Assembly (NCBI GenBank): GCA_025677815.1
Contig: JAIXMP010000006.1
Coordinates: 806,001-870,000, forward strand
DNA from: Phascolomyces articulosus
Lineage: Eukaryota > Mucoromycota > Mucoromycetes > Mucorales > Lichtheimiaceae
DNA: 64,000 nucleotides
Reading direction: 5' to 3'
A program made the position numbers and the translations under genes. The notes under the pieces are model-generated. The model saw nothing but the letters and a program-made list of their open reading frames with translations, ran no database searches and was not told the origin of the DNA. Positions 33,922 to 45,521 of this stretch are shown here, piece by piece (position 1 is the stretch's first letter; each line of letters opens with the position of its first letter).

Positions 33922-33963
33922 ATAACAACTCCATTTTCCCGTTTGGAAAAATGGAATTGTTAT
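33922..33963 (-). repeat. 19-bp stem, 4-base loop hairpin
   Basis: ATAACAACTCCATTTTCCC (33922-33940) and its near-perfect inverse (33945-33963) are separated by GTTT. The two mismatches become G-U pairs in minus-strand RNA and A-C in plus-strand RNA, the same polarity as in the long arms. It lies in the spacer between the long arms. Confidence 0.7.
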
Positions 33964-34099
33964 CACCATTATGACAAATATATATATAACCATTAGTAAT
34001 GATTTTCACAAATAGAAGTTATCATCCATTCACTCATCCACCCATTTTCATTGTCAAAAAAAAGACTACAAAAAACTTACCAGACATATATAGTCCATA

Positions 34100-34505
34100 T
34101 CCACTTGTTTCCGTCGCCAAAATCCATCAATACCTTTTTGATATCCCATATACCTACCAAAAGGCCTTTGCTCCTTGATGTGTCCCTATCACCATCTGGC
34201 AAATACGTTACCTAGTGGAGAAAGAAAAAAATATATTCCCGTGAAACAACCACAAATGCACTCCATTTCACACCTCATCCCACATCAACTACTTATACTA
34301 CAAGAACCACCGGCGCCACACCCCACGCCAGAACCCAAAAACTGAAGATGTACAACCTATATTCTCCCTGCCCCAATCCCTTTGACCATAGCACGGAACA
34401 AACCATGCCAAACCCAACTCCCAGACTTTTCCCTTACCTTTATTCCTGAAGAGCTGCTCCCCATCCACCAAAGCTGTCTACTTGACCCAGAATTTTTCTA
34501 GCCAC
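34100..34505 (+). repeat. Upper arm of a 400-bp inverted repeat
   Basis: Partner of 33500-33905. Similarity is visible from about 34100 (CCATATACCTACC against CCATATACATACC) to 34505 (TTCTAGCC against GGCTAGCC). A plus frame shares LPSGERKK and HSISHLIPHQLLILQ-type sequence with the lower arm but then hits stops. There are a few short indels. Confidence 0.85.
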
Positions 34506-35115
34506 CCCTATAGATTAAATATAAATGATCGAATCAGCTTCATGTTTTATACAATAATAATATTTATTATTTATATAAACCTTATCTGATGGCACCAGGG
34601 CCATTACCTACGCCGAGATATAGATACGGCGGAGCTGCGGCTCTTCTAGCCACGCTATAGATAATACACAAATGAATGATCGATCAGCATGATAATCATA
34701 AAAAAAGCAACATATAATAAATTTACCATATAAGAAAACTTACCTCATGGCACGAGAGCCATGGCTTACGCCATAAGAAAATACGGCGGAGCAAAACTCA
34801 AACAAAGCGGATGCAATCAGGCCGAGCAAACGACACCTATACATTGAAACAAAAAAGAATCATTTAGATACCAACGTTATAAAGTAGCATAATAATAATT
34901 AAGGAATAATTGTAATAATCAACATACCTCTATTGGCAATAACAGCCAAGTCTATCGCGCCAATAAATAAATCAAAGCCTACAAAACTACAAAAAGAAAG
35001 CAAAAAAAAAAAAAAAAAACTATAAAGATACATTAGTAACGTTGCTACAGAAGAATCATGCATTGTACTGAGAAATTAAAAATGGTATTGTTGCTTACCT
35101 CTATGCGCGACAAAT
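34494..35115 (-). repeat. Tandem modules of about 150-170 bp with splice-like borders
   Basis: TTCTAGCCAC..CTATAGAT recurs at 34496 and 34644 (148 bp apart), each followed by AAATGATCGA, an AT-rich stretch, ATGGCAC..G.GCCAT, TACGCC and ATACGGCGGAGC. A second pair, ACCTCTAT..CGCG..AATAAATA, is at 34926 and 35096 (170 bp apart). Each module carries a small hairpin (ATGGC/GCCAT at 34588-34603 and 34747-34762; TTGGC/GCCAA at 34933-34949). Read on the minus strand, the GC-richer blocks look like exons: good donors (GTAAGC at 35097, GTATGT at 34927, GTAAGT at 34743) and CTATAG-type acceptors. No continuous protein frame runs through the blocks. Confidence 0.6.
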
Positions 35116-35118
35116 AAA

Positions 35119-35255
35119 TATGGGTATAATAATGGATATAAAAAAAAAGGGTATAAAAAGAAAGGGTATAAGAAAAGGGTATATATAAAGGTAAAGGCAT
35201 CAAAAAAGGTATAAAAAAGGGTATAAGAAAGAAGGTATCTAGAAAAGGGTATCAT
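35119..35255. repeat. Purine-rich GGGTATAA minisatellite
   Basis: About ten imperfect copies of the unit GGGTATAAnAA(A) lie in a row, all with purines mostly on the plus strand. It sits at the upstream (minus-sense) end of the tandem modules. No gene is seen from here to about 36230. Confidence 0.75.
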
Positions 35256-36235
35256 AATAAATAGAATAAATAGGTGGTTGCTGATCCTAATATTATAAAA
35301 TATAACATGAATTAGTTCCTATGTTACAGTAACTAAAGATAACAATAGATAATAGAATCGTAACTTACCAATAAAATATATATAAAGAGAGATAATACAT
35401 AGAGTTTTTTTGTTAGTTTTTTTTTTACTTTTTTTTGTAAGCTTATCGATAATTTTTATAGAGAGCAGAAGAAAAATATATATGCGTAGTAAGTCACCAC
35501 TTATTCTAGACTCTAGACGATATGAAAACACCTTTGGACTTGTGACGTAATATAGATTTTCTGAAGAAAAATGCGTCGATGAACAATGATATTGCAACAT
35601 TTATATTTTGACAATAACAACAACAATGCGGTTCTACTGCCGGATGTAATGGTCAGTTATAATTAATGGCATTTATTATATTCTAAAGGAGTAGCATGTG
35701 TGATAGTGGTGTTCTCCCTTTTTTACTCGAGAGAGGCATCGCAGCAAAGTTGATTTACATAAGAACAACAGAAAAACAGGTTTGTTGCCATGTAGTAGTA
35801 AAACTTTCATATTTTCTACTGTCACTGTGGGCGACACATACTTTTTAAGCATCAATGTATCGTTTTTTATTCATATTACGTCATAGTACACAGTCCCTTT
35901 TCATTTTGCTTTCTAATAGCTGAATGAATATATCCGCTGTTTTTATCTATGTCTAACATAGAATAACAAAGATTCTTAAAACAAAGGTCATATTCTCATT
36001 ATGCTCTTTATTGAACTGGTTTCGTTATTGGGTTTAAATAATGGACAGGATTATAATGGTCCATTTTCAGTATTTTGGCAACACTGCGTTTAAAAAGTAT
36101 AACAAGCCTCGAGTAGGTACCTACTAGTAACAATATCTTTTGTCTATTGCATAACTGCTGCACAAATGTTTTCTACTTTATTGATCCTCCTCTTTTTCCC
36201 TTATTTACGTTGAAAAAAATAATACAAATATCCAG

Positions 36236-36669
36236 TACAAGCTGTCGCCTTTATATTAACGTTCACAAAAGTTTATTGGATGAATTATGGTATGAACTCT
36301 TAAGAAGTATCAAATCTAGAGTGGTTATGTTAAAGTTTGGGCTTAGAATATTGTTTTGTGTAATAGTGTTACTGTATTGCATAAAGACGTGCAGATGAAA
36401 TGAAGCTGATTTTTTTTTGTTCTACTTTAATCAACTATAAGTTTATGATCTTACTTTATAGTCGTTCAGCAGCAGTGAATCAAACATTCAACGATATGAT
36501 TAAAAAAAATTCATATTATCGAAGTCGATTTGACGAAAAAAAAGTAAAGAACAATAAATACTCTTTTCTTTACTTAATCGTCTACATATAAACAAATATT
36601 ACTCATTATTTTTATTTATAGAGTGCTCTTTCAAGTTTTGGCGGAGCTACTCGTAACATGTCACACTAG
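36236..36669 (+). pseudogene. 3' part of a spliced gene, N-terminus not found
   Basis: Three blocks join in frame with good splice sites: 36236-36289 (acceptor ATATCCAG, donor GTATGA), 36462-36543 (acceptor TTTATAG, donor GTAAAG) and 36622-36669 (acceptor TTTATAG, ending TAG). Together they read about 60 residues, including LYINVHKSLLDELC, RSAAVNQTFNDMI, YYRSRFDEKK and SALSSFGGATRNMSH. The consistent phases argue that this was or is a real gene. Upstream I find no exon or start codon that fits. I do not recognise the protein. It ends about 280 bp before the HET gene and could be a truncated neighbour or a decayed copy. Confidence 0.4.
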
Positions 36670-36863
36670 TTTAGTGAGAAAAAGGTAAATTTATAAGCCT
36701 TACGTACTTCATTTTTTCTTCTTTTCTATTTAGCACTTCCATCACTACCCTTCATTTGACAAAAAATTCTTAAAAGGACACGTATTTACTACCATTAAAA
36801 TCCATCACCACTTTATATTCTCTTGCAATTTTTCTAATAGTACCATCCGTTTCTTCTTTATCG

Positions 36864-36947
36864 GTGAGTAAGCACCTCTCTTTTTAATTTCTATTATCTA
36901 CGATTCTATTAAAACTAACTTGTCAAACTTATTTAATGTAACCATAG
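36864..36947 (+). other. Probable 5' UTR intron of the HET-domain gene
   Basis: A GTGAGT donor at 36864, a branch-like CTAACTT at 36916 and an ATAG acceptor at 36944-36947 lie five bases before the ATG at 36953. Confidence 0.55.
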
Positions 36948-36952
36948 AAATA

Positions 36953-38608
36953 ATGTATATTACCTACGAGACGGTACAATATTCTTTGAATGACGTATAC
37001 AATACCGCCAAACGTGTAAAAAAATATAAAAAAGTTCCCAATGATTTGCCCAAACCAGACTTTATGCCTACCAAACTTGTTCGTATTTCTGATATGAAAG
37101 TAGTCGATGGATCTCAAGTGAACGAAGGTTACTGCGCATTATCGTATTCATGGAATCAATCTGGTGATATAGAACAAGATGACAATGGAAAATACGTACG
37201 AGTCGATGATGGCAAACACGAGATTATTTCTTATGACAATATTTTTCCTGATATGATTATTCCTTTTTACAAAATTGACTATGAATATCATCACTCAATA
37301 CCATTGAGTAAACTGAAAAAAATGTATTTTGTTTTGGAGATCATGGAGGATAAAAATTACTACTTTACAAAAACAGCCAAACAAGTCAAATTTGACGGCA
37401 TCATTCAGCAAATATGTCAACAATTCAACATCAAATATATATGGTACGATCAATTATGCATCAATCAAAACAATAAAGAAGAAAAACACCATGAAATACG
37501 CAACATGCATCACATATACGAAAATGCTTATTGCACCGTTGCACTCGTACCTGAATACTCTGATAATCAATACTTAAACACAAGTAAAAATCAATATTTT
37601 AAACGTTTATGGACTTTAGAAGAAGCAATAAAGTCAAAAAGATTGTTATTCGTCGGAAGAAATGAACATAGTTGGGGAGACTGTACATCTCTTGAAATAG
37701 GTGATTTAGCAAGATCATCTGAACTAAACGTTTCGAAAATTCTATACCACGCACATCAACGAACAAGCACCAAAGACCACGACCGTGTTTTTGCCCTCAT
37801 CCATCTTTTCCCAGAATTCATGGACGAAATCAGCATTGATTACGATCAAAAATTTGAAGACTTGATGATTCAATTTTACATTCTTTTAGCAAAAAAGGAC
37901 ATCAGCATTCTGCTCTTTCGAAACAAATATGATTATAAATCAACAATCGAAAAATACAAGTTTTTGCCATCATGGACCGGTGTTAATGGTCAACACTTTA
38001 CATATCATATAACGACTTCATTTCAAGATCACGATATAATTGGAAATACCATGCATGTTACAACTACTTATGCTACAAACAACCTATCCATCGATGATGA
38101 CAATTTAACTCTACGAGAAGAAGATATACCAACAATTCCTAAAAATATCAAATTTATTCATGAAAAACGAAACTATCATTTGATTATACTTGTTCAACTA
38201 TCTAAAGCAAAAGAAATGAAAAAAATCGATATGGATTATTATGGTCACTATTGGGATTTTGATGGCGACTCATTTTTAGATGAAATATCTGAAAAACTTC
38301 AACAATTATCAAGGTTCATGGAGATAAAAAAGGAAAACTTGTATTGGTGTAACATATATAGCGATGATTATCGAACGGCTGCAAGGATTGATCTTGATTA
38401 TTTAACAGACAGTTTGGATAATCCTTCTGCACAATATGTCATCCTTTCTGAAATTTCGTTTAAAAGTGGAAGTCTTTGCTTCTATCCCGTCATAAAAAAG
38501 GAACAAGGAGAAGAATATTATAAAGCTATTGGATGTTGTAGAATAGATAGTAATAAAGAATTTTTCTCTGACTGTAATTTAAACAAAGAAACATTTTTGA
38601 TTCAATAA
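36953..38608 (+). CDS. HET-domain (heterokaryon incompatibility-like) protein
   Basis: One exon, 551 residues from the first ATG (MYITYETV). The HET hallmark blocks are present in order: YCALSYSWNQSG (about 60-71), KYIWYDQLCINQNN (about 162-175) followed by the HxIRNMHHIYENAYCTVALV helix and strand, and RLWTLEEAI (about 215). DHDRVFALIHLFPE and ISIDYDQKFEDL, typical of the region after HET, follow. The C-terminal 250 residues match nothing I know. In ascomycetes HET domains trigger cell death when incompatible strains fuse, and they are related in fold to TIR domains. Mucorales have no known vegetative incompatibility, so the job here is open. Codon use is AT-rich like the surroundings. The neighbours are repeats and a gene fragment. 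Confidence 0.9.
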   Translation: MYITYETVQYSLNDVYNTAKRVKKYKKVPNDLPKPDFMPTKLVRISDMKVVDGSQVNEGYCALSYSWNQSGDIEQDDNGKYVRVDDGKHEIISYDNIFPDMIIPFYKIDYEYHHSIPLSKLKKMYFVLEIMEDKNYYFTKTAKQVKFDGIIQQICQQFNIKYIWYDQLCINQNNKEEKHHEIRNMHHIYENAYCTVALVPEYSDNQYLNTSKNQYFKRLWTLEEAIKSKRLLFVGRNEHSWGDCTSLEIGDLARSSELNVSKILYHAHQRTSTKDHDRVFALIHLFPEFMDEISIDYDQKFEDLMIQFYILLAKKDISILLFRNKYDYKSTIEKYKFLPSWTGVNGQHFTYHITTSFQDHDIIGNTMHVTTTYATNNLSIDDDNLTLREEDIPTIPKNIKFIHEKRNYHLIILVQLSKAKEMKKIDMDYYGHYWDFDGDSFLDEISEKLQQLSRFMEIKKENLYWCNIYSDDYRTAARIDLDYLTDSLDNPSAQYVILSEISFKSGSLCFYPVIKKEQGEEYYKAIGCCRIDSNKEFFSDCNLNKETFLIQ

Positions 38609-41000
38609 AAATTAACGATTGATATAAATAATTTACGTAATTAATTAGACTTACGCTCAATTTTAACATGTCACAACGCAAAATACAGCAAAAAATATAC
38701 TTTGATTATTCAATAAATTGATAATGAGTGTGCTATGATTAGTAAATAACGTTGTTTGTCAATATCTGGAGGGATGGTCCTTGATATACATCCTGATGAA
38801 GTCAACAACTACAGGTTAGGAATGGTCAAGTTGAGCGAGAATCCAAATGTTTGGTAGTAATTTATTCTTTGAATCATAGATGAACTAATTCAGCAAACAA
38901 CATTAAAGAGCCAAATTTGCAGCACAACTGATTACACAATGACAAATATAATTTCGCAGACAATTTCAAGAATTTCATACTAAGGCTTGTTCATCAAACA
39001 CTGTCACCATGTAAGACGCAATTTCATTAAATAGGAAGAAAGATTATTGAAAATACAATGGCTACTCAAAACAAAGTGGCGTTTCTCAATCATGTAACCT
39101 AAAGTATCTCAGCAGTAGTACGCTTGGGTCTTAAGCTTTTGAGAGTGCTACTATGCACTACTGAGAACAGCAGCAAAAAGGAATTATTATTAGAACGACA
39201 AGACATTTCCACCTTTTTTTCTCATATATTTTAAATTCTGAACCTTCCAATAATAATTCACCAATAAGAACAATATAACCATTAGTATCCAAGCAACATG
39301 CTGATGTTACCAGTATGGCGATGATCCTCACTTGTGAGCAGGCGTGAAAGAAGAAATCATGTTTGAACAATAAAAAAGTTGCTTAAGATGTGTTGTTGGA
39401 AATGGATCGAATAAACAATCTCAAATCTACGTAGTAGCAACAAAGTATAGTAATCCTCCATTTCTGCTACCCAGATAACAAGCAGATGAATATAGGTACG
39501 TATTACTGAAATGTGGGAAAGTAATTGTTGTTGCTGTAGAATTCCAAATTGAAATTCGGTACAAGCTGAATATTTATGATGGTGCCTGCTATTCGATGGT
39601 TTTGAGCCATTATCGCGTGCTGACAAGCCGTTGTTATTTTTTTTCTTCCATAACATTAACTATATGGCTATACTCCCGAATGTAGCAAAACCTTACCTAT
39701 TACAACATATTTCGTGGAATTGTCAAAGTGCAAAAAGCGGGGGTCAACTGTATTCAAACGATTTATTAGAAGAACATATCACTTGTTCCATGATGTGAAA
39801 AAAGGTCCCAGTTATCGTCAAAAAGATGGATATTTCTGACAAAACAAAAAGTGTTATTATCCTCGATGATCCACTTGTCAAAACATGTACATATGAATTA
39901 TAACAATGGTTGACCATATAAAATGCTATATTCTTATCACTACTTAGAACCTCGAAAATAGTTTGGAGAAGCTCGTTTATATAACGTGTTGGTATAAAAT
40001 TCTCGATGAAGGTATAAATATAAGTATGCGGGTTATTTAGGGATTGCAGGTATAGGTTACCGACGGATTATTTATAAGTAAACTACTTTCCACAAAGTAC
40101 AAAGATGATGTGTGTTTTGTACTTTGAATCCTGAGGTTTGGTCAATATACTTCGGTTGTTTTTGTGCACGAGTGGTTCCCTAGGTCGCAACAATCTTTGA
40201 ATTGTTTAATATAGGTATTCTAGCATACTAAACGGTAAATCGACGCGTATTATCTCATTGCATATAATCGATAGGCTTTATTTTTGTATGTGATGATAAT
40301 ACTTCATCTATTGTTGATGAGCATGGATGGGACCATACATGCTTTCGAGAGAAGTGCACAATAATGTGCTTATTTTTGAAAAGTTGATGTCGCAGAACGT
40401 CTTTGCTCATGCTTCCCGATTGCTGGCTGCTTATATGTTTATATTCAGCGTGTTGGTTATACACTGATAATAATAAACTCTTAATTAGAATCTCTAAAAT
40501 GGATAATTAATTGAAGGTTTCTTCTTTTACCATATATGGATGATTAAAATAATGGTCAATGCAATGTGTGCAACACAAAGTTTAGTCGATGGTGGTACAT
40601 TGCACAGTCAGTGGTGTTATAGATAAAGTATGTATACTGAGATAAGCATAGTTCACTATTAATTGAGCATCCTATTTACTACAGTTTTTTTTCCTCATAT
40701 GCAATATGCATCTAAAGATTCTTATCCTCTGTGGATATAATGGGTCGATATGTACGGGATTATTTTAAATAATAGGCATTAACAGCAAATTTTATATATA
40801 ATCCTTTTTTTGGACTTTATGATAAGAACGCATACACATAACGCTGTATAATAAATGCCACACACTTACTGCCAGACTATTCCACCTCCTTTTTTTTTTT
40901 TCAAGGAGTGACAGATGTGTTTTTTTTTTTGACTTGTTTTATACCTTTTCACTCTCCCCTCCCTCTCTCACTTTCTTCCCACTTTCCCTTTTATATCTTT
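38609..41000. other. Gene-poor spacer
   Basis: AT-rich with short frames only. The minus strand near 40464-40255 and 39656-39357 has open stretches without recognisable motifs. A transposon-end-like sequence lies at 39712-39752. The last 150 bp, rich in T and C, is likely the promoter of the next gene. Confidence 0.5.
39712..39752 (-). repeat. Orphan terminal repeat of pogo/Tc1 type
   Basis: On the minus strand this starts TACAGTTGACCCCCGC and continues with a stem-like TTTTTGCACTTTGACAATTCC. A TA followed by CAGTTGACCCCCG resembles the ends of pogo/Fot-type Tc1-mariner elements. I found no matching inverse copy and no transposase nearby. Confidence 0.4.
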
Positions 41001-43118
<2,118 letters not shown>

Positions 43119-45224
43119 AAAAGTAGAAAAACGATAATTATATATTGTGCCTTCATCATATAATATTTTCTGATTATTATTGTTGTTGATGTGGTAATTA
43201 CCAAGGTAATACCAATAAAATAGTGGTCGTTCGGGTCTCTGTATATGTTGTCGATAGTAACACATTTATAGTTATCACTTTAAAATGTTCCTGTGATTAG
43301 CATATTGATGTATTGACTTTTATGTTTAGATCCTTAGCTTTGACGTTGACATATGCTTTTGTTGGGTATATGTAACACACATCTATCTTAAATTATTTGC
43401 CAGTTGTCATCATGTTTCGATGATTAGAAAAAAAAGGGGCAACTGGAATAAGGGTATGAGAATGAGGCTAATGCATGATATATTATTATTATGCTCTACC
43501 AAAGTTAAAGAGGGATGGATATGCCTATTTCATATGTTGTAATATTTGGTATAATATATTAGTTTGAATGATTTATTTTCATAATAGATTATGGCGTATA
43601 GATTAAATTAATAAAGAATAGAATGTTATCTATTGAAGAACAATTGCATTTTATTCAGATGCGAAGAAGATGGTTTCTGATCCCATATCTACGTGTTGAA
43701 TTTTTTTAAATGGAAGGGTCTATGTAAACAGTACTAAAATGAGTGTCATCGGAACATCGTGTTGTGTTCAGAAGTAATCATAGTAACGTTATTTTTATTT
43801 ATTTATTTATTTTGACAGCATAGTTCAAAAAATAACGTACAGGTACTACAGAAAAAGAAAAACAGTTTAGTCTAGGTTCGTTAGCAAATAATGATAAGGA
43901 TAATGCCGTTTGGAATGATCGACATCTACTCTTTTTTTTTTAACGTCAGAAAAAAAAAATTACATCCTTGTGCTCACATAACGATAAACATACGCATTGC
44001 GAAAAGCACAAGGTTCATGAAGGAACACTAACGAATAAAAGGTGTCTGTGTAAAGGTATACAGCATATATCCAATCCCGTTTTCCCTATAATATCCTCGT
44101 CCCTCAGGATGATGATAATGATAACGATGGAATTGATAAAAACGATGACAAAGAAAAACCCAAATGTCATTTTGTTTTTGTCAAAATGGAACGGGATCAA
44201 ATACGAGTATCCCATCTTTCGTTTCTTTTTTTTTTTTTACATAATCAACCAAATTAGATTGATCTGTTTAAAATATATAGGGACAATTTTGCTTGATGTT
44301 CACTTTCGAGTCTAGACTATATCATGGCGTAAAAATGTTTTCCGATAATTATCGTTCAACAAAATGGATTTTGTTATTCGTAGGTGAAATAGTCTTATAT
44401 AAAATAAATGGCTAGTAAAACAGGATCTACTATTTTTAAATCATTACCTTATGTTAAATAAACAATGTAGTGTGATGGAGGGCGTTATCCATGATATCTG
44501 TATTCTAACTTCACCGGTAGTACTAATATATTCTTGAATAGGAGATGGTGGGAAAAAAAAGAAGTGGTTATTTAGCCACTTAATAACAACAATATTAGCA
44601 CTTTTACTAAATAGTACTTACTACAACTGTTTACATTCATTATTATCACCCAGTTGATTCATTGTTGATATGTTTCATCTTTCAAACAAAAATTAATAGT
44701 AGTCAGGATGTTGTATGTTGTGATGACACGTTACTCTACTCAATAAATATAAAATTGAACGACAGATACAGTGATTGCTACACTAAAAAAGCCAAAGGTA
44801 TAAAGAGTTTTTTTTATCAATTTATATATCACTTCCTTGTTTCTAAAGGTAATTCATTATTTCTATTCGGTAACACAAGAACATCATTACGTTAGGTTGT
44901 AAAAATAGTGTATGTAATTTTATTGTAATTTTGAAGAAGAAAAAGAAAACAAAGCTGGGAAAGAAGAAAAACTTTTAATAGGAAATGTATATATGGAATC
45001 AACTTTTAGTGTGAAAAAAAATACATGTTGTAAAATGAAATGAATGTCATGATGATTTTTGGGTAAAGAAAAGATATGAGTGTTCATGATGTAATGAGAT
45101 GTATGAATTGTTGTAGAGTGTATGTTAGGATGAGACATGTTGGCATTATAATATAGGATAATAAGGTGGCAATAAGATGATAATGAAGATACAGCAAAAG
45201 TGAGTTGGCAGTTACAAGGTTTAT
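43119..45224. other. Spacer, no gene seen
   Basis: About 2.1 kb of AT-rich DNA with short frames lacking splice partners. The 200-300 bp beside 45225 is probably the 3' UTR of the small zinc-knuckle gene. Confidence 0.5.
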
Positions 45225-45521
45225 CTATTTCAAGTAAGGACAGGCATATCGTCGATGACCGTACTTTCCACACCATGTACTAAAATAGAATTACAATAAT
45301 AATTAATAGTATTAAAATGTCGGGAATGTTAATAAATTAGTTTTTTTTAACGCCATGTGCTACATTTCGAATCCTATTGAACATCTTTACAATACATACC
45401 ATTGACCACCGCGTAAATCAATATCATTGATAGAATTCACAGGAAGACTAGTCATTGTAGTCATTGAAGGAGAAGAGGATGAAGTATAAGTGGAGAGTGA
45501 AGAGCAGGATGAACAAGCCAT
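45225..45521 (-). CDS. 58-residue zinc-knuckle protein (two exons)
   Basis: Exon 1 runs 45521-45400 (ATG GCT TGT..., donor GTATGT) and exon 2 runs 45279-45225 (acceptor TTTTAG, stop TAG). Phase 2 joins cleanly to give 58 residues. The N-terminal 35 or so are Ser/Thr-rich with two early Cys (MACSSCSS). A short acidic-polar stretch (NSINDIDLRGGQ) leads to a single retroviral-type knuckle, CTWCGKYGHRRYAC, an exact CX2CX4HX4C, then PYLK. The two conserved halves of the knuckle depend on the splice: the first Cys codon is split by the intron, which argues that the intron is real. Such knuckles bind single-stranded RNA or DNA, or proteins. I know no named family with this layout. Descent from a LINE or retrovirus-like gag is possible. 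Confidence 0.6.

Larger units (their letters stand above)
33500..34505 (-). ncRNA. Candidate long hairpin RNA on the minus strand
   Basis: The two arms would pair as a stem of about 400 bp with a loop of about 200 bases. Substitutions between the arms are nearly all of the kind that turns a Watson-Crick pair into a G-U pair in the minus-strand RNA, not an A-C clash. Minus-strand donor-like sites (GTAAGT at 34079, GTAAGG at 34437) are present. Mucorales have Dicer/Argonaute silencing able to use such dsRNA. Transcription has not been shown, and strand-biased mutation is an alternative explanation. Confidence 0.4.

Noticed and set aside
39357..39656. Minus-strand ORF of 99 codons
   Set aside because: No family likeness; ends in hydrophobic AT-rich codons; no flanking exons found.
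43968..44315. ORF of 115 codons
   Set aside because: Lysine- and isoleucine-rich AT-driven composition, no motif and no splice context.
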